Notes: generated by a model from the sequence alone, not told the origin. A stretch of 37,901 nucleotides of DNA from Lentisphaeria bacterium (GCA_003526375.1 DPDG01000024.1:75064-112964), one strand, 5' to 3'. Shown: positions 16,485-25,682, counted from the stretch's first letter. Made by a program: numbers and translations.

Positions 16485-17114
16485 ATGAAAGACAGAGATC
16501 GTCGCCGCCGTTTGAAAGTGAAGCCATGGATGCGTTTTACTTTGATAGAACTGCTGGTTGTAATATCAATCATCGCAATTCTTGCATCCATGCTTCTGCC
16601 TGCCTTGGGGAAGGCGCGCAGAAAGGCGCAGGAGTCCTCCTGCCGGGGCAATCTGCGGCAGCTGGGGCTTGCGTTTTCCATGTATGTGCAGGATTACGAC
16701 TACTGGCCGCTGCAATACTGGACGGCGGAAACGGGAAAACTGCTTTATTTCAGCAAAATCGGAGATTACGGGATTCGCACGAAAATGCTGATCTGCCCGG
16801 ATTCGGCAAATCAGCCTTCTCACGTTCAGGCATACGGCAGCTACGGCTACAATATGATTCTCGGAAACAGCCAGAAATCGACTGCTGTTTACCCGAATAA
16901 GGCTAAAATATCGTTGTCCGCAGTCATTTCGCTGGCGGATGCGGTCAATACGGATCTGTATTATAACAACACGGGGGAGCGTCTTGCGTTCGGGAGACAC
17001 CCCGGAGGGTTGAATTTCCTGTTTACCGACTCCCATACGGAAAAGAAGCTTCCGGGAACTGTCATGAGCAAGCAGTTCAATTATAATCTGACTGACAACG
17101 GAATTTGTTATTGA
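16485..17114 (+). CDS. Pseudopilin-like protein with type IV prepilin N-terminus
   Basis: This 209-residue protein has a basic leader (residues 1-17) and then the prepilin hydrophobic helix FTLIELLVVISIIAILASM with Glu22 at the +5 position. A small alpha/beta domain with a conserved cysteine region (ICPDSANQ) follows. Near the C-terminus it has the H-x9-D pattern (His172 to Asp182, HPGGLNFLFTDSH) seen in the DUF1559-type pseudopilins abundant in Lentisphaerota and Planctomycetes. The residue before the expected cleavage site is Arg17 rather than the usual Gly. The start follows AAGGAG. Its place between a GntR regulator and secreted carbohydrate proteins suggests a surface or secretion role in polysaccharide use, not structural piliation. 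Confidence 0.85.
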   Translation: MKDRDRRRRLKVKPWMRFTLIELLVVISIIAILASMLLPALGKARRKAQESSCRGNLRQLGLAFSMYVQDYDYWPLQYWTAETGKLLYFSKIGDYGIRTKMLICPDSANQPSHVQAYGSYGYNMILGNSQKSTAVYPNKAKISLSAVISLADAVNTDLYYNNTGERLAFGRHPGGLNFLFTDSHTEKKLPGTVMSKQFNYNLTDNGICY

Positions 17115-17135
17115 ACATAAAACAAGGAGGCCACA

Positions 17136-18380
17136 ATGGCAATCAGAAAACTCAAAACGTGTCTCGCTCTGCTGGCGGTGTCCGGCGTATTGGCTGCCGC
17201 CGCGGAGGAAGCCCCGAAAAATCTTCTCATGAACTCCGATTTCCAGACCGCCACGCAACCCGGATATCCGGATTTCTGGGACGGCGCCAGCGGATGGCTG
17301 CCGGGGACGCATGCCCTGCTGGACGGCGGTTTCATTCCGGGGACCAGAACCCTGCGGCTTACGGCAAAAAATAAAAAGGAGGTCAAGCTCTTCAGCGGTA
17401 ATTTCGGCTGGTCGCCCGGCAAAGAGGGAACGCCTTATACTTTCTCGGTGTATCTGAAAAGCGAACCCGCCGGACTGAAGGCGAAGATCGGTTCTCCGCG
17501 CTTCAGGGAGGAGACGGTGACGGTCGGCGGAGAGTGGAAACGCTACACCGTGTCAGGCAAACTGGACAATCTGGGCGGATTCCGCGGGCGTTTCCTCAAA
17601 CCGGAGATTGCACTCCTGCCGGATGTGGACGGCGGCAAATTGTATATCAATGCCCCGATGCTTCACCGCGGAGAGAAGGAAACTCCCTGGGGCAAGGCGG
17701 AAACGGAAAAACCGGAGGCGCAGCCTGCCGAACCTCTGGAAAAATCTCTTGCCGGGTTCTGGCGTTTTGACAGGATGGAAAACAATGAAATCAAAGACTT
17801 GTCGCCCAAAGCGCATCCTGCGAAGATTACAGGCGCCTATCAGCCGGCGGAGACGAAAGACGGAAAGGGAATGCTGTTCGACGGCAATACTTTTGTAACC
17901 GTGCCTTATACGGCGGACCTCAATATCCCGAACGGTGAAGTCACCGTGGAACTTTCCCTGAAGCCGGAGCCGGCGAAAAGCATGCCGGTTCTCACCCACG
18001 GCATGCAGTGGGGCGGCTATGCGCTCCAGATCGCCTACGGTAAATACAATCCCATGTTTTCCGCATGGAAAGGAGTCCTGACACAGCCGGCGCTTCCCGA
18101 AACGGTTCATCTGGTCATGTCCTACCGGAAACCTTATGCGGAAATCTATTTCAACGGAGTTCCCGAAAAGAAAGCGCTTCTGAATGCAGACCTCAAAGGC
18201 GAATGCGGAAAACGCGCGTTGATTATCGGCGGCTGGGAACAGGTCAAGGACAAGAAGAAAGGATACCAGACGTTCCCCGGATTCAAGGGGATCATTAATT
18301 ATGTCAAAGTCTACCACCGGAGAGTCACTCCGCAGGAAGCCAGACAACTTTACAACCAGAGACTGGATAACTGCAAATGA
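17136..18380 (+). CDS. Secreted protein with carbohydrate-binding and LamG-like domains
   Basis: This 414-residue exported protein has a signal peptide of about 22 residues (MAIRKLKTCLALLAVSGVLA). A beta-sandwich that looks like a CBM4/9-type carbohydrate-binding module follows (about 27-185, beginning NLLMNSDFQ). A LamG/concanavalin A-like jelly roll occupies about 200-410, with the typical FDGNTFVTVPYT strand, YAEIYFNGV strand and the closing GIINYVKVYHR motif. No catalytic pair is evident, so it is more likely a glycan-binding protein than an enzyme. The start follows AAGGAGG. Its stop overlaps the next start (ATGA at 18377-18380), so it is translationally coupled to the next protein. Confidence 0.82.
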   Translation: MAIRKLKTCLALLAVSGVLAAAAEEAPKNLLMNSDFQTATQPGYPDFWDGASGWLPGTHALLDGGFIPGTRTLRLTAKNKKEVKLFSGNFGWSPGKEGTPYTFSVYLKSEPAGLKAKIGSPRFREETVTVGGEWKRYTVSGKLDNLGGFRGRFLKPEIALLPDVDGGKLYINAPMLHRGEKETPWGKAETEKPEAQPAEPLEKSLAGFWRFDRMENNEIKDLSPKAHPAKITGAYQPAETKDGKGMLFDGNTFVTVPYTADLNIPNGEVTVELSLKPEPAKSMPVLTHGMQWGGYALQIAYGKYNPMFSAWKGVLTQPALPETVHLVMSYRKPYAEIYFNGVPEKKALLNADLKGECGKRALIIGGWEQVKDKKKGYQTFPGFKGIINYVKVYHRRVTPQEARQLYNQRLDNCK

Positions 18381-20404
18381 AACGGAAACTGCTGCTTGTT
18401 CTGATGTTCTGCCTGCCGGTATTCTGCGTATTTGCCGCCGCGCCGACAGTCAAGATTGCCGAACTCGGCGGAAACGCGCCGAAAATCGACGGCAGGATGG
18501 AGGACGGCGAATGGAAGAATGCCGCCGTCCTGAACGATTTCATTCTTTCCGGCACGAAGCGGAAAGCGGTCAACCGGACGGAAGTTTATCTGCTGAAAGA
18601 CAAACATGTGTTTTATCTCGCCGCGAAATGTTTCGACAGCGAAATGGACAAACTTTCCGGCAAGGACTGGTTTGAAATCTTTTTCGCCGATCCGGATGCA
18701 AAGATCTATTACCACTTTTACCTGTTTTCAAACGGCGGGAAAGGACAGGACGGCAGTCCGGGAGTATTCCTGTTCGGGGCTCCGCACTGGCAGGCGAAGA
18801 CGAGCCGTCATGCGGACCGCTGGGAGGTGGAGGTCGCGATTCCGTTTTTCAATCTCGCGCCGGAATATATGAATACGGAGAACTGGCGGTTCAACGTCTG
18901 CCGCCAGAAAGTTTCCGGGCTCAAGGAGAATTCCCAGTGGGCGGATACCGGCGGATATTTTCATGTGCCGGAACGTTTCGGGATTCTTGCCGGGATGAAA
19001 AATATGGATTTTGTCCCTTATGTCGCCATTTCCCAGCAGATCAGGGATGAGAAGACGGAGGACTGCAAACTGCCGTCCTATTTCCTGCCGGACCGTTCTT
19101 ATTACACGACGGAGACAAAGGCGGAATTCAAACTTTGCCTCAGTGCGGATACGCAGGCGAAACTTGGAAAAACTGTCAGGGCGGAAATGAGTCTGGACGG
19201 AAAGAAAACTGCGGTTCCCGTTAAAAATCGGAAGGCGTATGCTTCTTTTGATATTTCCGGGCTTACATGCGGGACTTATCCGGTTACAGCCAGAGTGACG
19301 GACGGGAACAATACGGAAGAATTCAAGACGGAACTGGTGAAACTGCCGCCGTCGAAAAACGAGGTCAAGATCAACCGTTTTACGCGTCTGCTCCTGGTGA
19401 ACGGCAAACCGTTCATTCCGCTGATCTGCGAGATCATGCTTCATGGTGGAACACGCCTGCCCGATCCCGCCGCGCCGGAAAACGGACTGGAACTTCTCGC
19501 CCGCAACTCCGGCTTCAATACGCTCTCTTTCTGGTGGACGCATCCGGCGGCGGGAATGCCGGTCTGCGCAAAAGAGAATGTCATGGTCATCCCCGCGCTG
19601 GTTGACATCATGGCGTCGAAACAGCCGAAGGAGCCTCAATACCGGAAGACGGTTGCGGAGTTTGGCGGTGAGCCGAATCTGCTTGCCTGGCTGATTGCCG
19701 ACGAGGGGAACATCGGGGAATCCGAGGAGGAATATACGCGGACATACCGCCTGATGAAAACGCTTGACCCCTATCATCCGGTGTTCCGCAACGAATCCGG
19801 CTGGACCATCGGCTACGGCGGGCCCGGCGGACTCAAGACCACCGATATCTTCTGCGGCGGCTACGGCGGAGCGAAATCGGCGCGGGCGATGTCGATCGAC
19901 GCGGTTCCGCACGGCGCGCCGGTTTTTCTGCTGACCGCCGCATTCGGCATTCCCGAAAAGCACCGCTATCTTTCTTCAAAGGAAACGGTCTGCTGGGTTT
20001 ACCAGATTCTGATCAACGGGGCGACCGGCGCGTTCTGGTGGGGGGCGCACAGCGGACAGCAGCCCGTTCCTCTCTGGGAGACGGTCCGGCAGCTCCGCCG
20101 GGAAATTGACGTGCTGACTCCGGTGTTCAATACGGAAAGCATGGAATCGGGTGTCGGCTGCTCCAATGAAAATATCTCTCATACCCTGCGTTTTCATGAC
20201 GGAAAATATTATCTGATCACGGTCAACCTGACGGAAGAAGAACAGCAGGGGATATTCCAGCTGGACGGCTCTCTGTTCCCGCAGAGCGGAAGCGCGGAGA
20301 ATCTTTTTGAGAAACAGACGCATCCATACAGCGGATCGGTTCTGAAACTTCAATATGAACCGCAGGAACGTAAAGTCCTGTGCATCGGAAAGAGATCATC
20401 ATGA
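18377..20404 (+). CDS. Secreted protein with CBM9/DOMON-like domain and glycosidase-like barrel
   Basis: This 675-residue protein has a signal peptide (MKRKLLLVLMFCLPVFCVFA). A CBM9/DOMON-like sandwich spans about 25-215 (starting VKIAELGGNAPKIDGRMEDGE). A linking beta domain spans about 230-325. A region resembling a clan-A glycoside hydrolase TIM barrel spans about 335-600: it opens LLLVNGKPFIPLICEIM and contains NTLSFWW and AWLIADEGN (Asp442, Glu443, candidate acid/base). A small C-terminal beta domain closes it. The family is not identified to a GH number. It probably degrades or binds a complex glycan outside the cytoplasm. It overlaps both neighbours by 4 bases and is coupled to them. 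Confidence 0.72.
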   Translation: MKRKLLLVLMFCLPVFCVFAAAPTVKIAELGGNAPKIDGRMEDGEWKNAAVLNDFILSGTKRKAVNRTEVYLLKDKHVFYLAAKCFDSEMDKLSGKDWFEIFFADPDAKIYYHFYLFSNGGKGQDGSPGVFLFGAPHWQAKTSRHADRWEVEVAIPFFNLAPEYMNTENWRFNVCRQKVSGLKENSQWADTGGYFHVPERFGILAGMKNMDFVPYVAISQQIRDEKTEDCKLPSYFLPDRSYYTTETKAEFKLCLSADTQAKLGKTVRAEMSLDGKKTAVPVKNRKAYASFDISGLTCGTYPVTARVTDGNNTEEFKTELVKLPPSKNEVKINRFTRLLLVNGKPFIPLICEIMLHGGTRLPDPAAPENGLELLARNSGFNTLSFWWTHPAAGMPVCAKENVMVIPALVDIMASKQPKEPQYRKTVAEFGGEPNLLAWLIADEGNIGESEEEYTRTYRLMKTLDPYHPVFRNESGWTIGYGGPGGLKTTDIFCGGYGGAKSARAMSIDAVPHGAPVFLLTAAFGIPEKHRYLSSKETVCWVYQILINGATGAFWWGAHSGQQPVPLWETVRQLRREIDVLTPVFNTESMESGVGCSNENISHTLRFHDGKYYLITVNLTEEEQQGIFQLDGSLFPQSGSAENLFEKQTHPYSGSVLKLQYEPQERKVLCIGKRSS

Positions 20405-21936
20405 AGAAAAAAATCTGTTCGATCATCAATTTCATCCGGCTGGAAGATCACCGTATGCCGGAGATCGACCATCTGGAGCCTGTCATGGAGCAGATGAAGC
20501 TGATCGGAAAATACCGTTTCCCCGCAACGTGGCTGATGCAGACGGACGCCATGCTGGAAGGTCCTTATCCCGAATTGTTCCGGCGGGAGCTTCCGGCAGG
20601 CAATGAACTTGGAATCTGGCTGGAAATTACGCGGCTTCACTGTGAGGCGGCGGGCGTGGAGTTCCGGGGGCGCGACGGCGTCAACTGGGATCATCATTCG
20701 CAGGCGTCGCTGACGATCGGCTACCGCCGCAGCGAGCGTATCGCGCTTGTCGAGGCGTCCATGAAGATTTTTCATGAGAAGTTCGGATATTATCCCCGTT
20801 CCGTCGCGGCATGGTACTTGGATGCGTTCACACTCGGTTATCTGGAGGAGAAATATCACATCACGGCGACAGCCAACTGCCGCGACCAGTGGGGAACGGA
20901 CGGCTATTCCATCTGGGGCGGTTTCTGGGCGGGGGCGTATTACCCGTCGAGAGGCAATGCCAACCTGCCCGGCGAAGATGAATCTGGGCAGATCCGCGTT
21001 CCCCTGTTCCGGATGCTGGGAAGCTGTCCCGTCAATCAGTATGACAGTTCTCTCGGTGAAAACGGGCAGGGGGTATGCACTCTGGAGCCGACAGCCTGCA
21101 AAGATCCGCGCTGGATGAAGATCCTGTTCCGCAATATGTTCGGGAATCTTGCAACGGATTACTCCTATGTTCAGCTCGGTCAGGAAAACAGTTTCGGCTG
21201 GCCGCGTATGAAGGACGGATATGTGATGCAGATGGAAGAACTGGCGAAGGCATGTGCCGCCGGAGAGGCGGAGGTTATGACGATGGGGGATTCCGGCGAA
21301 TGGTTCCTGTCGAATTACCGTGTCACGCCTCCGCTTGCCACCGTTGCGCTGGAAGACCCCGAACCGGCGGGACGGCAGGCTTTCTGGTATAACTCCCGTT
21401 ATTACAGGGCATCCCTGACCCGCCGCGGAAAACATCTGGCGCTGCGTGATCTGCACTGTTTCGACAACCGTTACAGGGAAACCTACCTGGAGTCCCGCTG
21501 TCATACGCACGCCATGATTGCGGATGCACTTCCCGTCGTGGAGGGATTTCTGTGGCAGAAAAACGGTGTTCCGGCGGCGATGAAAATCGAGATTCAGGAT
21601 TCCGGTTCATGGAAAGAACCTGAATTCGATACTCTTTCCGTGGATACTGCGACGGACAACCGGCTGGAAATCATGGCGTCCGGGAAGAACGGAACCGTTT
21701 TCTGGTGTTTTACGGAAAGTTCCGTCATGATCCGTCTTGATGCCGGAGCGCCGTGGCGGATTCTCCTGCCCGTCAATCCGGAAGTATTCAGACGCGCGGA
21801 ACCGGAGAAACTGGTCTTTGAACACAACGGCTGTGTTTATGAAACGGGGCTTTCCGGTATTTCCGGGACGGATGAAACGGAAACGGCTGTCCTGCTGGAA
21901 GCCGCTTCCGGGAAAGCGGTTCATTTTTATCCCTGA
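20401..21936 (+). CDS. Cytoplasmic polysaccharide-deacetylase-like (NodB-fold) protein
   Basis: This 510-residue protein is not firmly recognised. The N-terminal 300 residues look like a beta/alpha barrel of the polysaccharide deacetylase or GH57/38-like type: RFPATWLMQTDAML (39-52), then LPAGNELGIWLEITRLHC (64-81), WDHHSQ (96-101) and YPRSVAAWYLDAFTL (131-145). A beta-rich C-terminal region (about 380-510) resembles an accessory domain. No signal peptide is present, in contrast to its two secreted upstream partners, so it may act on imported products. The ATG at 20401 overlaps the preceding stop. Its 3' end overlaps the opposing GH43-like gene by 10 bases. Confidence 0.6.
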   Translation: MKKKICSIINFIRLEDHRMPEIDHLEPVMEQMKLIGKYRFPATWLMQTDAMLEGPYPELFRRELPAGNELGIWLEITRLHCEAAGVEFRGRDGVNWDHHSQASLTIGYRRSERIALVEASMKIFHEKFGYYPRSVAAWYLDAFTLGYLEEKYHITATANCRDQWGTDGYSIWGGFWAGAYYPSRGNANLPGEDESGQIRVPLFRMLGSCPVNQYDSSLGENGQGVCTLEPTACKDPRWMKILFRNMFGNLATDYSYVQLGQENSFGWPRMKDGYVMQMEELAKACAAGEAEVMTMGDSGEWFLSNYRVTPPLATVALEDPEPAGRQAFWYNSRYYRASLTRRGKHLALRDLHCFDNRYRETYLESRCHTHAMIADALPVVEGFLWQKNGVPAAMKIEIQDSGSWKEPEFDTLSVDTATDNRLEIMASGKNGTVFWCFTESSVMIRLDAGAPWRILLPVNPEVFRRAEPEKLVFEHNGCVYETGLSGISGTDETETAVLLEAASGKAVHFYP

Positions 21937-22931
21937 GAGTCGCGCAATGGAATTGCGATGTTCCAGGTGTCTGCCGCTTTCATGAAACCGCCGGGGCCGT
22001 CTGCCGCGGCGGCGAAAAGACATTTCGGGATGCCGTCCGTTCCAAACAAAGGCTGAGGACGTTCCAGAGAACCGAGCATGACGCTTCTGCCGTCCTCATA
22101 AGTGATCGAACGTGAATACGCTTTTCCCTGAACCTGCCAGTGAATTCCGTCGCGGGACAGAAAATGTGCCCCCGCATGAACTTCTCCGGTCAGTGTGCCC
22201 TTCATGTCTTTGGCGAGCATTTCAAAGTTTTCGCCGTTATGCCAGACAAAGGGGTCCTCGACGGAAATTCCTTCCATGACCGGCTCATCCTGGATTCTCA
22301 TGTAAGGTCCTTCAGGTGAATTCGCGACGGCAAGGCCGATCCGCAGTCCTTCAGGCGTGTTGCTGCGGTAGTAGAGATAAATTCTGTCGTCGGGCAGGAT
22401 GCAGGGAGCGGGATTGGTCACCAGAGCATTGTCCCAGCAGCCCCGCCGCGCCTCCAGAACGGGTTCTTTTAAAAAATGCCATGGACCTCCCGGCGAGTCG
22501 GCAAGAGCGACGCCGATTTTTATCCGAGCATAAACTTTGTCTGCGAGAGAGCGCTCTTGCTGAATGAGTCCCGGCGGGGGCGGCTCCTCTGCATAAGTTG
22601 AGGCGATATAATAGAGCAGGTATTTGTCTTTCCACTTGACAACCACCGGATTGTGCGCCATACGTCCGTTCCAGTCTTCCGGATTTCCGGTCGGCAGGAT
22701 TTTCTCAATGAAATGGTAAGGCCCCGTGACAGTTTTTGAAAAAGCATGCACGATTTCTGAAAAGAGAACGTAACCTGTCAGCATCGGGTAATCCTTACGC
22801 CAGCGTGAGGCGTAAAGGTGATATCCGTTTCCGCGTTCCTCCACTGCGGAACCGCACCAGACCCACTTGTCCGGTTCGCGATATCCGCCGTTCACAGGAA
22901 CTTTTTCCAATCCGGTAAAAGCGGAACGCAT
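21927..22931 (-). CDS. GH43-like five-bladed propeller glycosidase
   Basis: This 334-residue protein has no signal peptide. Repeated blade-like motifs suggest a GH43/GH-J-type beta-propeller: KWVWCGSAVEERGNGYHLYAS (22-42), HNPVVVKWKDKYLLYYIAS, RIYLYYRSNTPEG, and VEDPFVWHNGENFEML, where the acidic pair may be catalytic. The ATG at 22931 is used; the frame extends upstream only inside the potD-like gene. Its binding site GGAGAATAA contains the stop codon of the potD-like gene, so translation is coupled to the transporter. The arrangement suggests a cytoplasmic enzyme acting on the transporter's substrate, possibly arabinosides or xylosides, though specificity cannot be read. Confidence 0.72.
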   Translation of the reverse strand: MRSAFTGLEKVPVNGGYREPDKWVWCGSAVEERGNGYHLYASRWRKDYPMLTGYVLFSEIVHAFSKTVTGPYHFIEKILPTGNPEDWNGRMAHNPVVVKWKDKYLLYYIASTYAEEPPPPGLIQQERSLADKVYARIKIGVALADSPGGPWHFLKEPVLEARRGCWDNALVTNPAPCILPDDRIYLYYRSNTPEGLRIGLAVANSPEGPYMRIQDEPVMEGISVEDPFVWHNGENFEMLAKDMKGTLTGEVHAGAHFLSRDGIHWQVQGKAYSRSITYEDGRSVMLGSLERPQPLFGTDGIPKCLFAAAADGPGGFMKAADTWNIAIPLRDSQG

Positions 22932-22933
22932 TT

Positions 22934-23968
22934 TTATTCTCCGCTTCCGCTTTTGATCTTGTCCCACGCCGCATTGTAAAGACGGGTGTCCGCGCCGAGA
23001 TCAAGAGTCGGCATGGCGGCGTCCCACAGGGCTTTCGCCGGATTGATGCTCGGCTTGTTCTTCAGCTTTTCCGGAAGCATTTTGAGCGCTTCGGTATTGG
23101 GACAGCGGAATTTGACGAACTGCATGTTTTCCGCGGCGATTTCGGGGCGGTGCATGAAGTTGATGAAGTCATACGCCAGGTCCACATTGGAGGCGTCGGC
23201 TGGAATCACGAAAGTGTCGGCGGTGAAGATATAGCCCTCTTTCGGGAAAACGAACTCGATATTTTCATTTTCGTCCAGCGCCTGCAGCATATCGCCGCTG
23301 TAAGTCTGGATCAGCCAGAACTCGCCGGAAATCAGACTGCGTTTCGCCTCGTCGACATCGAACTTCGCGATGTTTTTACGCCACCGGATCACAAGATTCG
23401 CGGCTTTGCCGATCTCCTCTTCGTTGCGGGTGTTCGGATCGTATCCGAGCGTGATCAGCGCCGCGCCGATCGCCTGCCGCGGATCGTTCAGGAGCACACA
23501 GCGCCCCTTGATGTCCTCCCTTTCGAACATGCGCCATGAGGGCTCAAAGTTCCTGACTTTTTTCTTGTTGTATCCGATTCCGGTGAAACTCACGAGATAG
23601 GGCACGGAATACTTCATTTCCGAATCGCGCACTTTCTTCAGATAGTCCGGATCAATGTATTTCAGATTCGGGAGCCTGCTTCTGTCAAGCTCCCGGAGCA
23701 TTTTCTGGTCATACATCATATCCGTCATGTAGGTGGACGGGACGATCAGGTCGTAGCCGCCTCCGCCTGCTTTCAGTTTGGCATACATGGACTCGTTCGA
23801 GTCGAAGAAATCCAGCGCGACCTTGCAGTTGTATTCCTTCTCGAACTTTTTGATGACCTCCGGCGAAACGTAATCGCCCCAGTTGTAAATGTAAAGCACC
23901 GGTTTGCCGCTGCACCCGGCGAACAGGACAGCCAGGCAGAAGACAAGGGACAGGGAAAGTTGTTTCAT
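22934..23968 (-). CDS. potD: PotD-type ABC transporter substrate-binding lipoprotein
   Basis: This 344-residue lipoprotein has a lipobox LFAGC with Cys19 as the likely acylated residue. The mature part is a polyamine-type periplasmic-binding protein: YIYNWGDYVSPEV, a PSTYMTDMM loop, LLNDPRQAIGAALITLGYDPNT, and FPKEGYIFTADTFVIPADASN. The matching E. coli PotD segments contain key binding residues. The last motif normally has a Trp two residues before the Asp (FWMD), but this protein has FTAD, so the ligand may differ from spermidine or putrescine. It is the last of the four transporter genes and overlaps potC by 4 bases. The gene symbol is by family and operon order only. Confidence 0.82.
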   Translation of the reverse strand: MKQLSLSLVFCLAVLFAGCSGKPVLYIYNWGDYVSPEVIKKFEKEYNCKVALDFFDSNESMYAKLKAGGGGYDLIVPSTYMTDMMYDQKMLRELDRSRLPNLKYIDPDYLKKVRDSEMKYSVPYLVSFTGIGYNKKKVRNFEPSWRMFEREDIKGRCVLLNDPRQAIGAALITLGYDPNTRNEEEIGKAANLVIRWRKNIAKFDVDEAKRSLISGEFWLIQTYSGDMLQALDENENIEFVFPKEGYIFTADTFVIPADASNVDLAYDFINFMHRPEIAAENMQFVKFRCPNTEALKMLPEKLKNKPSINPAKALWDAAMPTLDLGADTRLYNAAWDKIKSGSGE

Positions 23969-24795
23969 TTTTTATCCTCCAGAAGTTTTTGTGCGATATA
24001 GACTGTGATGAACGTGACGATCAGCAGGATCACGGAGAGTGCGTTGATCACTGCCGGATTGCCGTGTTTCATGGAACCGTAAATGTAAATGGGAAGCGTC
24101 AGCGAGCCTTTGCCCGCCACGAAGAACGTGATCACGTAGTCGTCCAGCGAGAGCGTGAACGAGAGCAGGGCACCGGCGAGAATTCCCGGCATGATCGCCG
24201 GGATCACGACTTTGAAAAATGCCTGGAACTTGTTTGCCCCCAGGTCCAGCGCCGCCTCATAAAGCGAGAAGTCGAAGTCCTGAAGCCGTCCCAGCACCAC
24301 CATCGCCACGTAACTGAGGCAGAATGTGATGTGCGCAATGATGATCGTCGTGATGCCGAGATTGACCCGGATGCCTGTGGTCTGCCGCAGGATGGGATTG
24401 ATCCATGCGAACAGCAGGACGAACAGCAGCAGCATGCTGATGCCGCGCAGGATGTCCGGCACGATCAGCGGCAGATAAACCAGCATGTAGTGAGTCTTCT
24501 GGAGCCTGTTGCGGTAACGGTGCAGGGCAAATGCGCAGAGGGTTCCGAGAACCGTCGCGATGACCGTTGCGATCGAGGCGATGACGAGCGTGTTCCGCAG
24601 AGCCTCCCAGATGCGGGTGTCGGAAAACAGCTGGGCATACCATTTGAATGTGAACCCTTTCCAGACGCCGCCGCCTTTGCTCTGGTTGAAAGAGTTGACG
24701 GCGACCACGAGAAGCGGGATGTAGAAAAATACGATCGTCGCCCACGTGACGAATTTCGGGAAGAAGCTGCGCTTTGTCAGAGTATGTTCTTTCAT
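23965..24795 (-). CDS. potC: PotC-type ABC transporter permease
   Basis: This inner-membrane permease of 276 residues has about six hydrophobic helices and the EAA loop EAALDLGANKFQAFFKVVIP, which contacts the ATPase. It starts at ATG 24795 (MKEHTLTKRSFF), overlapping the potB stop by 4 bases. The frame stays open much further upstream, but that extension reads through potB in another frame and has no permease features. It pairs with PotB to form the membrane channel of the importer. Confidence 0.9.
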   Translation of the reverse strand: MKEHTLTKRSFFPKFVTWATIVFFYIPLLVVAVNSFNQSKGGGVWKGFTFKWYAQLFSDTRIWEALRNTLVIASIATVIATVLGTLCAFALHRYRNRLQKTHYMLVYLPLIVPDILRGISMLLLFVLLFAWINPILRQTTGIRVNLGITTIIIAHITFCLSYVAMVVLGRLQDFDFSLYEAALDLGANKFQAFFKVVIPAIMPGILAGALLSFTLSLDDYVITFFVAGKGSLTLPIYIYGSMKHGNPAVINALSVILLIVTFITVYIAQKLLEDKK

Positions 24796-25682
24796 TTCTG
24801 TTTCACCCCCCGCGAATGCCTGGTTCCCGTGATGGATTTGCGGGAACCGGTGAAGAATACGACGAAGAATATCGGGATCATCACGACGAACATCAGCAGT
24901 GCGGACAATGCGCTGGCGTGCGGCAGATTGCGGTCGATGAACGTGCGCTGCGCGATTTTGTCGCCGATCAGTTCGCTGGCGGTTCCGCCGACGAGGTCCG
25001 GTATCAGGTAGGCTCCGAGCGCGGGTATCAATACCACGATGATTGCAGTCCAGATACCCCGGCTGATGCCGGGGATGAAAACGCGGAAAAACGCCTGAAG
25101 CCGTGTCGCACCGAGATCCTGCGCGGCTTCGATCAGGGAAAAGTCGAACTTCTCCGCCGCCGCATAAACCGGCAGAATCGCGAACGGGAGGTAGGAATAG
25201 ACCATGACCGCCAGCACCGCCCACGGATTGTAAAGCAGAGTCGCGTCCTGCGGCAGAACCCCGACATAGATCAGGAATCTTGCGAGGGGCCCCTCCGCAT
25301 GAAGCAGAACTTTCCATGCGAAAATGCGGATCAGGAAGTTGGTCCAGAAAGGAATGATGATCAGCAGCAGGAGCAGGTCGCGCAGTTTCTTCGGGACGCG
25401 CGCCAGATAATACCCCAGCGGCAGGGCGATCAGAATTGAGATCAGGGTCGAACCGACGCCGAGCGCCAGAGTCCTGACGACGATTTCGGGATAGTTCGGG
25501 TTCGAGAGCTCGCGGATCGTCTGCAAAGTCCAGCCGGAACCGATTCCGCCCCATGCGTCCACTGGCTTGAACGCCATCAGGAATACGATGACGGTCGGGA
25601 TCACGAACCAGAGAATCAGCCAGATCATCGACGGCGAGGTCAGGAGAATCTCGTTGACTTTTTTTCTTGTGGATATTTTCAT
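24792..25682 (-). CDS. potB: PotB-type ABC transporter permease
   Basis: This 296-residue inner-membrane permease has about six membrane helices and the EAA loop EAAQDLGATRLQAFFRVFIPG near residues 190-210. The N-terminus (MKISTRKKVNEILLTSPSM) is cytoplasmic and basic. It overlaps potA upstream and potC downstream by 4 bases each (ATGA), implying translational coupling and balanced subunit production. It forms a heterodimeric channel with PotC. Confidence 0.9.
   Translation of the reverse strand: MKISTRKKVNEILLTSPSMIWLILWFVIPTVIVFLMAFKPVDAWGGIGSGWTLQTIRELSNPNYPEIVVRTLALGVGSTLISILIALPLGYYLARVPKKLRDLLLLLIIIPFWTNFLIRIFAWKVLLHAEGPLARFLIYVGVLPQDATLLYNPWAVLAVMVYSYLPFAILPVYAAAEKFDFSLIEAAQDLGATRLQAFFRVFIPGISRGIWTAIIVVLIPALGAYLIPDLVGGTASELIGDKIAQRTFIDRNLPHASALSALLMFVVMIPIFFVVFFTGSRKSITGTRHSRGVKQK

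Noticed and set aside
18728..19963. A 411-codon minus-strand open frame
   Set aside because: It is antisense to the CBM9/barrel protein gene, is Arg- and Phe-rich in the way mirror frames are, and has no ribosome binding site.
20350..21510. A 386-codon minus-strand open frame
   Set aside because: It is antisense to the NodB-like gene, has no domain pattern, and is inconsistent with the coupled plus-strand operon.
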